DNA of 7,225 nt from Acidilobaceae archaeon (GCA_027013765.1 JALWGG010000253.1:1-7225), one strand, 5' to 3'; counted from the stretch's first letter, positions 1-5,870 are shown. Notes: generated from the sequence alone by a model not told the origin. Numbers and translations: made by a program.

Positions 1-6
1 TTTTAG

Positions 7-147
7 AACGGGGCGGCGGGGGGGGGGGGGGGGGGGGGGGGGTGTATCTATTATCTAAGCGACATTACAGGGGTCCTCCAGCTATGGAGGTACTGTAACG
101 GGGTCCACGACCTAGTAATTCCATGGGAGGATAGGGTAGGGTCCTAC
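7..147 (+). other. Upstream in-frame coding extension of the S9 peptidase without a start codon
   Basis: After the in-frame TAG at 4-6 the peptidase frame is open: Asn-Gly-Ala-Ala, eight Gly codons from the G tract, then Cys-Ile-Tyr-Tyr-Leu-Ser-Asp. From base 43 onward the 35 residues before Met148 read like the first propeller blade of S9 peptidases (YYLSD, LQLWRY, PWEDRVGSY). No ATG, GTG or TTG occurs in frame between 7 and 147, so the real N-terminus cannot be encoded as the sequence stands. Confidence 0.75.
18..42. repeat. Homopolymer tract of 25 G
   Basis: Twenty-five consecutive G, preceded by GGGGCGGC, lie inside the 5' part of the peptidase gene. Such a tract is prone to replication slippage and also to sequencing or assembly error. 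With the number shown, the upstream frame reaches a TAG at 4-6. With one G fewer, another frame (Leu-Glu-Arg-Gly-Gly...) would run open from the window edge into the peptidase. Confidence 0.97.
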
Positions 148-1734
148 ATGCTGGGCCCCGGTGGGAGGATAGCGTTCTCAAGCGACCGTGGCGGGGATGA
201 GAGGTGGTCGATCTATGATTTCGACGGCCACAGCGTATACAGGGTGGCTGGGGAGGATGGGAGCATAAACCTGCTAGGCCCATGGAGCCGGGATGGGGTG
301 CTTGCATATACAAGCACATCCAGGAACGGCGTCGACTTCGACCTATACATCTACAAGCCAGGCAGGGGAAGCCGCCTGGTGGCCAGGCTGGAGGGGATCA
401 ACCAGGCGTGGGAGTGGCTGGATGATGAAAGGCTTCTAGTGGTGGCAAGCAATACCAATCTAGACTCCGACATACTACTAGTAGACACTACCCGGGGGGA
501 GGTAAGGAATCTGACTAAGCATACAGGCGAGGCCATAAATGCAAGCCCCACCATGATCAAGCGGGACATGTTCGCATTCGCGACCAGCATAGACTCCGAG
601 TTCACCAGACTTGCAATATATGACCTTAATGGTGGAGGGTGGAGGGTTGTTGCAGACCATGGGTGGGACGTAGAGGACCTGGACTACATGGACGGCACCC
701 TATACTATACAGTCAACGTTGACGGGGAATCAGTAATCCACATATGGAGGCCCGGGGAGGATTCTAGAGTCTACTGGAGGCCTCCAGGAACAGTCCTACA
801 CCTAGACGCGTCTGACGGCATAGTTGTAGCAAGCATATCATCGCCAGCGATGGGTAACGAGGTCTTCATAGTAAGGAACATGTATGGCGAGAGGGTTACA
901 TATAGCCCCAAGGCTGGCGTAGTGGAGGAGGACCTTGCATACCCCTCAAGATTCAGCTATAAGAGCATAGACGGCCTGGAGGTCCACGGCCTACTATACA
1001 CTCCAAGGACCGGAGAGCCTCCGATGCCTGCAATAGTCTGGCTACACGGGGGCCCCGAGAGCCAGGAGAGGATCCGGTTCAACCTGTTCCACCAGCTCTT
1101 CACAAGCCTGGGCCTAGCAGTGGTAGCCCCCAACTTCAGGGGGAGCCTTGGCTATGGGAAGACCTTCGTGCACCTAGACGACCTTGATAAGAGGATCAAC
1201 GCGGTCCACGACGTCTACTATGCAGTAGAGCACCTGGCAAGTAAAGGGATACTGGACTGGGATAGGGTCTGCGTAATGGGGGGGAGCTATGGGGGGTACC
1301 TGACCCTAATGAGTCTAGCCCTATACCCGGAGGCATGGAGGTGCGGGGTAGACATTGTAGGCATTGTAAACCTTGTAACATTCATCAGGAACACAAGCCC
1401 CTATAGGAGGAGGTACAGGATAATGGAGTATGGAGACCCGGATAAGCATGGGGAACTGATGCTAAAACTATCCCCAATAACATACATAGACAAGATCAAG
1501 GCCCCACTAATGGTTGTACACGGGGCAAACGACCCCAGGGTGCCAGTAAGCGAGGCAGAACAGCTAGTCAACGCACTAAACCAGAGGGGGGTGAAAGTGG
1601 AGTATTTGAGGCTGGAGGATGAGGGGCACGGTATATCGAAGATAGAGAACAGGATAAAGGTATACACAAGGGTTGCAAGCTTCATCCTAAAGCATTTAAA
1701 CGGTCAATCTAGCAGCCAGCCTAGCCCCTCCTAG
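148..1734 (+). CDS. S9-family serine peptidase (acylaminoacyl peptidase / prolyl oligopeptidase type)
   Basis: Probable cytoplasmic serine peptidase of family S9, which removes acylated residues or cleaves short peptides. From the ATG at 148, residues 1-260 are a beta-propeller-like region (it includes AFSSDRGGDERWSIY) and about 266-525 are the alpha/beta hydrolase domain. Visible motifs are HGGP (300-303, oxyanion region), PNFRGS (328-333), GGSYGG with the nucleophile Ser380, Asp462 in GANDPRVP, and His494 in DEGHG: a complete catalytic triad. No signal peptide or membrane segment is seen. The ATG at 148 is only the first start codon in frame. The same frame continues family-like upstream to base 43 (IYYLSD, then LQLWRY), so the true start is further upstream, beyond a G tract. 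The gene is therefore 5'-broken in this sequence or misassembled. It converges on the nitroreductase gene with a 14-base overlap. Family assignment is firm; the exact substrate is unknown. Confidence 0.93.
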   Translation: MLGPGGRIAFSSDRGGDERWSIYDFDGHSVYRVAGEDGSINLLGPWSRDGVLAYTSTSRNGVDFDLYIYKPGRGSRLVARLEGINQAWEWLDDERLLVVASNTNLDSDILLVDTTRGEVRNLTKHTGEAINASPTMIKRDMFAFATSIDSEFTRLAIYDLNGGGWRVVADHGWDVEDLDYMDGTLYYTVNVDGESVIHIWRPGEDSRVYWRPPGTVLHLDASDGIVVASISSPAMGNEVFIVRNMYGERVTYSPKAGVVEEDLAYPSRFSYKSIDGLEVHGLLYTPRTGEPPMPAIVWLHGGPESQERIRFNLFHQLFTSLGLAVVAPNFRGSLGYGKTFVHLDDLDKRINAVHDVYYAVEHLASKGILDWDRVCVMGGSYGGYLTLMSLALYPEAWRCGVDIVGIVNLVTFIRNTSPYRRRYRIMEYGDPDKHGELMLKLSPITYIDKIKAPLMVVHGANDPRVPVSEAEQLVNALNQRGVKVEYLRLEDEGHGISKIENRIKVYTRVASFILKHLNGQSSSQPSPS

Positions 1735-2527
1735 ACGCTATATACCTCCTCAACTCGTCCTCGTCAAGGATATACCTTCTAGTGGGCCTAGCCAGAGGCA
1801 TTATGTATAGGGGGTCCTCGTTGGGAGGGGCACCGATTATTTCCCTAACAATGTCATCGTGGAACGCCCCTATAGCCACAGTTGCGAGGCCCATACTCGT
1901 GGCTTGCAGGTATATATTCTGCCCCGCATGGCCTACCTCGATCCAAACATACCTAACCCCCCTCTCGCCATATCTACTAGTTGTCCTTTCAAATACTGCT
2001 GTTATTACAATATTCACGGGTGCTTCGAGAACCCAATCCTGTTCAAGGGCAGCCTCATAAAGGCTCCTAGACAAGTCCCCACCCTTCACCAGCACGATGC
2101 TGTGACTATGCGGCTCATACTTGTATGACCCAGGTTCAAGGTATCCTCCCTCGAAGGCGACGCCGTAAGGGTCTACAACTGCATACACCTCCAGGGGGTA
2201 TGTCGCACCTGCACTGGGGGTCGTTTTAAATCCATACCTGACCTCGGTAATCCCGTATGCTGCCCATAGGACCTGGGAGAGCTCGTCCAGGGTTATTGGG
2301 CTACTGGTATACTCCCGTATAGACCTTCTATTAGCCAGGCTCCTCTCCAGGCTAACGCTACCGTCGAGTCTTGGTAGCGGTAGCAGGATCCTGTCACCTG
2401 CTACACCGGCCTCCCTAGGGGGTTCAAAGGTCCTGGCCCTATACCTTAATGGGAGATATAATAGTACACCTATGGATCCGAATATCGAGGCTAGGATGCT
2501 CCTAAGGAATGCTCTTCTACTAGTCAA
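1721..2527 (-). CDS. SagB-type FMN nitroreductase with Tat export signal
   Basis: A flavin oxidoreductase of the nitroreductase superfamily, SagB/ThcOx branch. From the TTG at 2527 it is 268 aa. Residues 2-27 form a twin-arginine signal: TSRRAFLR (Arg4-Arg5), then a hydrophobic stretch. The domain shows RRSIREY (67-73, expected FMN phosphate contact), PSAGATYPLEVY (104-115), EAPVNIVI (168-175), GHAGQNIYLQATSMGLATV (199-217) and a C-terminal PLARP (244-248). Tat export implies folding with FMN inside, then action outside the membrane. The frame also opens to an ATG at 2602, but TTG is preferred because it sits just before the RR motif and about 22 bases from a TATA element, as expected for a leaderless message. 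No YcaO cyclodehydratase or precursor peptide is nearby, so azole-peptide synthesis is unlikely. The substrate is unknown; the divergent membrane protein may be a redox partner (inference). Confidence 0.9.
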   Translation of the reverse strand: MTSRRAFLRSILASIFGSIGVLLYLPLRYRARTFEPPREAGVAGDRILLPLPRLDGSVSLERSLANRRSIREYTSSPITLDELSQVLWAAYGITEVRYGFKTTPSAGATYPLEVYAVVDPYGVAFEGGYLEPGSYKYEPHSHSIVLVKGGDLSRSLYEAALEQDWVLEAPVNIVITAVFERTTSRYGERGVRYVWIEVGHAGQNIYLQATSMGLATVAIGAFHDDIVREIIGAPPNEDPLYIMPLARPTRRYILDEDELRRYIASRRG

Positions 2528-2540
2528 GCCACTGTCCCCA

Positions 2541-2557
2541 GGGAGTATATAATAGTT
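2541..2557. promoter_or_regulatory. Shared TATA element for divergent leaderless genes
   Basis: GGGAGTATATAATAGTT reads as TATATAATA on the plus strand and TATTATATA on the minus strand. Its centre (about 2549.5) is 22.5 bases from the TTG of the nitroreductase (2527) and 22.5 from the ATG of the membrane protein (2572). Archaeal TATA boxes usually centre 24-28 bases before the transcription start, so one or both starts may shift by a few bases or need a separate box. Confidence 0.6.
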
Positions 2558-2571
2558 CCTGCGGCAGTGAT

Positions 2572-2943
2572 ATGGGCACACGGTGTGGAATAGTGTCTCC
2601 AAGCATTAACGTGATCCTATCAGCTGTAAGCGGGATATTCCTGCTGCCGCTTGCATATTTATCGGCAATGACGGGGTTCTGCATGAGGGAGCCGGGTCTT
2701 GTAAGGGCCCTTACGCTAGGCCTCCTAGACGGTTATAGCATGTGCTCCGAATTACATATCGAAGTCATACCCCCCCTCCTGGTTATAGTAGCAGTTATAC
2801 ACTCTATAACGGTCCTGGAAACGCTGGACCTAAAGATAAGATCGTCTAGGAGATATTTGAGAGCCTACATTATATTCAAGATTATATCATGGCTCTTGCT
2901 GGGACAAGTCCTAGCGGCAACCATAGTCTATGTAATAGGCTAG
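2572..2943 (+). CDS. Small three-helix membrane protein, possible haem b binder
   Basis: A 123-residue integral membrane protein that I cannot assign by name. Hydrophobic segments are at about 12-33, 64-82 and 99-121. His62 and His77, 15 residues apart, bracket the second helix (ELH...VIHSI). This spacing resembles haem-b ligands in small cytochrome-b-like or DUF4405-type proteins, though the other helices lack an obvious histidine. Cys37 and Cys58 flank the loop between helices 1 and 2 and could form a disulfide if it faces outward. Basic residues after helix 2 (LKIRSSRRYLR) suggest a cytoplasmic loop there. It is divergent from the Tat-exported nitroreductase and shares its TATA region, suggesting a joint role (inference). 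GTG codons at 2593 and 2611 are alternative starts. The protein-coding call is fairly sure; haem binding is a guess. Confidence 0.72.
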   Translation: MGTRCGIVSPSINVILSAVSGIFLLPLAYLSAMTGFCMREPGLVRALTLGLLDGYSMCSELHIEVIPPLLVIVAVIHSITVLETLDLKIRSSRRYLRAYIIFKIISWLLLGQVLAATIVYVIG

Positions 2944-3010
2944 AGCTCAGAGGCATTATACAGCCACTCCCTAGCAGGATATATCACAAGCCTCATGCGC
3001 CTTCGACCCG

Positions 3011-3055
3011 ATGTAGTTGTGGGTAGTGATTGGATAAGCAACTACATACTTTTTT
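3011..3055 (+). terminator. Hairpin plus T6 run after the membrane protein gene
   Basis: ATGTAGTTG (3011-3019) and CAACTACAT (3039-3047) are a perfect 9-base inverted repeat with a 19-base loop, followed two bases later by six T (3050-3055). On the plus strand this looks like a stem plus U-tract end signal, about 68 bases after the stop of the membrane protein gene. Archaeal termination relies mainly on the U-tract, so the stem could have another role. Confidence 0.45.
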
Positions 3056-3057
3056 GT

Positions 3058-3075
3058 CCTATAGACGGCTATAGG
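3058..3075. repeat. Perfect 7-base inverted repeat, 4-base loop
   Basis: CCTATAG (3058-3064) and CTATAGG (3069-3075) flank ACGG. It could be a tight hairpin on either strand or a protein site. It sits right after the T6 run of the preceding hairpin. Confidence 0.5.
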
Positions 3076-3103
3076 TGTTGCTATCGCTGGAAGCACGACT
3101 CAC

Positions 3104-3129
3104 AATCATGTACATGCTAACACATGATT
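3104..3129. repeat. Perfect 8-base inverted repeat with inner CATGTACATG palindrome
   Basis: AATCATGT (3104-3111) and ACATGATT (3122-3129) are separated by 10 bases. The palindrome CATGTACATG (3108-3117) overlaps the left arm. It could be a dimeric protein-binding site or a hairpin; its role is unknown. Confidence 0.5.
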
Positions 3130-3246
3130 AGCCTTCCGCTGTTAGTTGACACCGTATGCTTGAACATTCCCTTCATAATGCCAGATATCCTCTTTTTACA
3201 ATGGTTATGGCTGGACTCATCACGTTATGTCCCAGCTCTTACCGTT

Positions 3247-3699
3247 CTATTGCGGGGGCTGTGCTTTTGTTAGAGCTTTACGCTTTACCGCCTCTTCTAG
3301 GTCTTTTAGGGTTATTGGTTTTTCTGGGTCTAGTCCTAGGCTTTTTAGCTTGTCTGGGTCTGCTACTAGTATGTGTGGCTTCTCGCCCCTACACACGCTC
3401 TCAGGGGCTAGGGTTGCACACAGCTCCAGCCTCTCCCTCTCCGTCAGCCTTGGCAGGACCTCCTCAAGGACCTCAGGATTACTCCAATCAAAAATATGAA
3501 ACCATTTTGCCTGGGTTATGTATGCTAGTATTATGTCTTCGCCCTCTTCTAGGGCTAGGCTTTCTGCTAGGCTCTTGGGGAGGTTTATCCTGTATATGAT
3601 GTACTCCCTCTCCTCTCCTGTCTTGAGCTTCTTCCTCATCTTGTATGGCTTTACTATTAGGGGTATGGCTGGGGTTATCAAAGTCTCATCCCCACTCAC
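3247..3699 (-). CDS. AbrB/SpoVT-like swapped-hairpin DNA-binding protein
   Basis: A 150-residue soluble protein from a GTG at 3699. Residues 30-62 (REYIIYRINLPKSLAESLAL, then EEGEDIILAYI) follow the AbrB/SpoVT pattern: a strand, 'LPK.LAE.L.L', 'EGE', a strand. The N-terminal 27 residues are basic (VKPYKMRKKLK). The C-terminal half (75-142) is charged and helical, with two Cys (94, 103) and a short segment HILVADPDKLKSLGLDP of unknown role. Family members act as dimeric regulators or as antitoxins, but no toxin gene is adjacent. It is divergent from a winged-helix gene, with three ATTCTTACA repeats between them; one repeat touches the upstream edge of this gene's TATA box, suggesting repression or co-regulation (inference). 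The fold call is pattern-based and moderate; the gene itself is well supported. Confidence 0.75.
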   Translation of the reverse strand: MSGDETLITPAIPLIVKPYKMRKKLKTGEEREYIIYRINLPKSLAESLALEEGEDIILAYITQAKWFHIFDWSNPEVLEEVLPRLTERERLELCATLAPESVCRGEKPHILVADPDKLKSLGLDPEKPITLKDLEEAVKRKALTKAQPPQ

Positions 3700-3716
3700 G
3701 GTATATATTGGTTGAG

Positions 3717-3726
3717 GTTTATAATT
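3717..3726 (-). promoter_or_regulatory. TATA box of the AbrB-like gene
   Basis: The minus strand reads AATTATAAAC, centred about 22-23 bases before the GTG at 3699. There is no ribosome-binding site before the GTG, so a leaderless message is likely. A second TATATA lies only about 5 bases from the start and is too close to serve. Confidence 0.55.
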
Positions 3727-3767
3727 CTTACAGTATGTTATTCTTACATACTTTCAAGATTCTTACA
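3724..3767. promoter_or_regulatory. Three direct repeats ATTCTTACA (candidate operator)
   Basis: Exact 9-base copies lie at 3724-3732, 3740-3748 and 3759-3767 (starts 16 and 19 bases apart). On the minus strand the unit is TGTAAGAAT. An inverted repeat AGTATGT/ACATACT (3732-3738, 3746-3752) is woven between the first two. The array fills the spacer between two divergent regulator genes, abutting the AbrB gene's TATA box and ending two bases before the winged-helix ATG. This is the expected layout for an autoregulated divergent operator. Confidence 0.65.
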
Positions 3768-3769
3768 GA

Positions 3770-4045
3770 ATGATACGGTGGCTTTTGTTGACGCTCAAAG
3801 CCTCAAGGAGGCACATGAAAAGGGTTCTATGTGCCCTTTACAGGCTAACCGGAGAAACGACACACGCCCACTACCCCTTAGAGGCGATAATGAGGAAGCT
3901 ACCTCCAGCTATGAGGGACACAGTCAAACGGGCGCTCAAACAACTAGAGGCAGAAGGCCTGGTGTATAGGAAGGGGGGTACTAAGAGCTATGGCCTAACC
4001 CAGGAAGGACTAGAGAAGGTAAGGGAAATATGCATAGAAGAATAG
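3770..4045 (+). CDS. Small winged-helix DNA-binding protein
   Basis: A 91-residue protein from the ATG at 3770. An alternative ATG at 3815 (76 aa) is preceded by AAGGAGG at 3805-3811, only 3 bases away, and gives a compact domain without the Trp/Leu-rich first 15 residues; I cannot decide between them. The domain runs: helix 1 around 16-27, a helix at about 35-44 (YPLEAIMRKL), recognition helix about 47-62 (AMRDTVKRALKQLEAEG), wing LVYRKGGTKSYGLT (64-77), and C-terminal helix EGLEKVREI (79-87). This is the classic order of archaeal winged-helix regulators. It is divergent from the AbrB-like gene, and its start borders the third ATTCTTACA repeat, so it may bind its own promoter region (inference). 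No clear TATA box is seen about 26 bases before 3770. Confidence 0.78.
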   Translation: MIRWLLLTLKASRRHMKRVLCALYRLTGETTHAHYPLEAIMRKLPPAMRDTVKRALKQLEAEGLVYRKGGTKSYGLTQEGLEKVREICIEE

Positions 4046-4221
4046 GTCCTCCGTGGCATATGGTAAGAGGTATTGTGCAAGGGACTAGACTATTTAGATA
4101 GTGGATCCAGGGAGTGGAGAGAGGAGTGCAGGTTTCCCATGATCCCTACTGGTCGCATATGTTGTAGGGCTGGGATGGGTGAGGCCTAGGGGGTTATTTA
4201 ATTCTGTCTGGCTTTAACTAG
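4046..4221. other. Gap between convergent genes, no feature recognised
   Basis: This 176-base gap lies downstream of both the winged-helix gene and the surface-protein gene. I see no tRNA, strong hairpin or T-tract. The only pattern is the palindrome TAACTAGTTA (4215-4224) overlapping the surface-protein stop. Confidence 0.5.
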
Positions 4222-5676
4222 TTAGTTATTGTTTCTGTGGATGTTTTTGAATATTACTATTGCCAGGAGTATGCCTCCTATCAGTATGTATATACTAGCA
4301 GGTGGTTGGCCTCCGCTGGTTATTGATGCTCCACCTACTGGGCCTTGGCATAGCCTGTAGGTGTTCCCTGTGATGTTAGTGTATGGTATGGATAGTGGCG
4401 TTGCCGTGGTGGTGTATGGGTTTGCTGCTGGTGTTATGGGTGTGATTGGGGGTGTGTATGGGGTTATTGATAGGGTCTCGTTCCTTACTAGCCTACATCC
4501 TGGTATGCGCCCGTCTCTATCCAGCCTCAGTATGATCACATCGTCCTTAGCCGATGAGGAGCCGTAGCCCCCTATACTGTAAACATACCCCTCGCCATCC
4601 ACGTGGATCCTGTAGGCCCAGTCATCGTTTACCGAGCCTATTATCCTGTACCACTCCACGGTTCCACTGGTGAGCCTGATCTTTGCTATTAGTGTGTCAT
4701 TCATGTATGTATCCACCTGTGGCTGGCTCCACCCTGATACATACACGTATTGCCCGTCCAGGTATAGCCCGAATAGCCTATCGATGCCGTCTGATCCAAT
4801 AACCAGGCCCCAGTCGAGAGTGCCGTTCTCCCATAGGGATACCACTGATGCATCCTCACCGCCCAGGTCATCGGTAACACCCACCAGGAGCAACCGGTCG
4901 CCGGATAGCTTTACGTCAAAGTACCTATCACCACTGGAATCACCTACGCTATACGCATATTCTATCGCATCACTAGACAGGTTATAGGCAGCAACGAAGC
5001 CAGGGTTGGTGTAGCCATACCCAGCAATAATTGCCAAGCCATCCATTATGTCTAGGGAGAATGTTATTGGATAATAGTAGGGGGCACCAAGGTCTATGCC
5101 CACGCTTGAAAGCACAGTCCCATTAGGGTCCAGCACCACTATCCACTGCATAGACTTATACACCGAGAGATCGTAGAAGAATCCTGCAGCAACTATCCTA
5201 CCATCATAGTACTCGACATCAGTCAACCCAATCGAGTAGACGGGCACGCCGGGGTCCAGGTATTCATAGAATATTGGGGTGCCGTCCCCGGATATGCGTG
5301 CTATTACCGCATTCCTGTAATCCCCGGTGGAGCCCACGACCACGATGCTTTCATCCGGCAAAAGCGTCGAGTCATAGTATATTGCTGGCTTCGGGGGCGT
5401 GTATAGTAGGGATAGCGCTATCCTACCATCCGTAGTAACCCTAGCCAGCCACAGGCTACCATCATACCTCTGCAGGTGCGGCTGGCTGAAGGACTGTGTT
5501 GTAGCTACTATAATAAACCCGCCATCCGGTAAGGGCTCCATAGCCCAGGGATAGTCATAGCTATCCCCTCCATATACAACGTCTCGGAAGCTCCCTTGAA
5601 GGCTAGCAGCGCTTGCAGGAGAGATGGTAAACATTATACTAAAAACCGCCAGAAATATAACAATGCCAACCCTCAC
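4222..5676 (-). CDS. Surface-anchored beta-propeller-like protein
   Basis: A 484-residue exported protein of unknown specific function. Residues 1-23 are a signal peptide ending in ASA. About seven repeats of 40-60 residues follow, with the pattern 'DG..IVVG..., ...A.I...G' (for example DESIVVVGSTGD, DGRIVAAGFF, GDRLLLVGVTDD, GQYVYVSGWSQ, GEGYVYSIGGYG), which suggests a seven-bladed propeller. Next comes a Thr/Pro/Ile-rich stalk (about 400-440: TPYTPPITPITPAANPYTTT), then GGASITSGGQPPAS, a single membrane helix at about 462-476 and a short basic tail (FKNIHRNNN). Six N-glycosylation sequons (such as NGT, NLS, NDT, NIT) and one Cys on each side of the stalk suit a cell-surface protein. The start is GTG with GGTG six bases upstream. 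It stands alone; neighbours do not suggest a partner. Binding or adhesion roles are guesses. Confidence 0.85.
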   Translation of the reverse strand: MRVGIVIFLAVFSIMFTISPASAASLQGSFRDVVYGGDSYDYPWAMEPLPDGGFIIVATTQSFSQPHLQRYDGSLWLARVTTDGRIALSLLYTPPKPAIYYDSTLLPDESIVVVGSTGDYRNAVIARISGDGTPIFYEYLDPGVPVYSIGLTDVEYYDGRIVAAGFFYDLSVYKSMQWIVVLDPNGTVLSSVGIDLGAPYYYPITFSLDIMDGLAIIAGYGYTNPGFVAAYNLSSDAIEYAYSVGDSSGDRYFDVKLSGDRLLLVGVTDDLGGEDASVVSLWENGTLDWGLVIGSDGIDRLFGLYLDGQYVYVSGWSQPQVDTYMNDTLIAKIRLTSGTVEWYRIIGSVNDDWAYRIHVDGEGYVYSIGGYGSSSAKDDVIILRLDRDGRIPGCRLVRNETLSITPYTPPITPITPAANPYTTTATPLSIPYTNITGNTYRLCQGPVGGASITSGGQPPASIYILIGGILLAIVIFKNIHRNNN

Positions 5677-5682
5677 GTGCTA

Positions 5683-5723
5683 CACCAGCAAACACCATAG
5701 CATAGCTACCTAATTATTATTCT
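5683..5723 (-). promoter_or_regulatory. Promoter and GGTG ribosome site of the surface-protein gene
   Basis: The minus strand has an A/T box GAATAATAATTAG (5711-5723), centred near 5716, predicting a transcript start near 5690. The short leader would contain GGTG (5686-5683), six bases before the GTG at 5676. This spacing is coherent and supports the GTG start. Confidence 0.55.
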
Positions 5724-5732
5724 ATGCCATAA

Positions 5733-5790
5733 CGGGTTTTAGTGTAAAAAACCCGATTTATTTATTTAGGACACTATTTTTGCCGGGTTT
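5733..5790. terminator. Hairpin region with competing CGGGTTT/AAACCCG arms
   Basis: CGGGTTTT (5733-5740) pairs perfectly with AAAACCCG (5748-5755). A second CGGGTTT (5784-5790) could instead pair with the same AAACCCG arm. On the minus strand the arm includes a T6 run (5746-5751), a plausible transcription end about 120 bases after the stop of the tailed winged-helix gene. The region also lies just upstream of the surface-protein promoter. Confidence 0.45.
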
Positions 5791-5870
5791 CCAGGCTTTG
5801 CCTAGAGGTTGTTCATATTCAAAAAGTGTTTATGTTAGATGTTGCTGGCCTGCCTATGGCACTACCAGCG

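Larger units (their letters stand above)
2944..3246. other. 303-base stretch without a recognised gene; inverted-repeat cluster
   Basis: Lies between two converging genes. It holds three perfect inverted repeats (3011-3047, 3058-3075, 3104-3129) and a T6 run (3050-3055). The plus frame that continues the membrane protein is interrupted only by its own stop and by TAA at 3118-3120 as far as 3273. The two open pieces (from ATG 2995, 41 aa, Cys-rich end; from ATG 3124, 49 aa, hydrophobic) match nothing I know. No tRNA or C/D-box RNA is convincing. Confidence 0.5.

Noticed and set aside
2528..2602. Nitroreductase start at the ATG at 2602
   Set aside because: It would add 25 residues (with three arginine/cysteine-rich polar stretches) before a Tat signal, would place the TATA element inside the coding region, and would overlap the divergent gene start. 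The TTG at 2527 explains all three.
1721..2602. RiPP (azole peptide) biosynthesis locus suggested by the SagB-type enzyme
   Set aside because: No YcaO/SagD or SagC-like gene and no precursor peptide is visible, and the enzyme has an export signal, which does not fit cytoplasmic peptide maturation.
3011..3129. CRISPR array or insertion-sequence ends
   Set aside because: The inverted repeats differ from each other in sequence and no regularly spaced direct repeats or transposase are present.
3180..3223. C/D-box guide RNA on the minus strand
   Set aside because: A good C box (GTGATGA, complement of 3217-3223) exists, but no matching CTGA D/D' boxes or second C' box follow at the required spacing.
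3156..3599. Plus-strand 147-codon frame rich in Leu and Pro
   Set aside because: It lies opposite most of the AbrB-like gene, whose protein has a recognisable pattern; the plus-strand product has low-complexity shadow composition.
3712..3969. Plus-strand 85-codon frame overlapping the winged-helix gene
   Set aside because: Shifted frame of the winged-helix gene with no fold signal, and it would start within the operator repeats.
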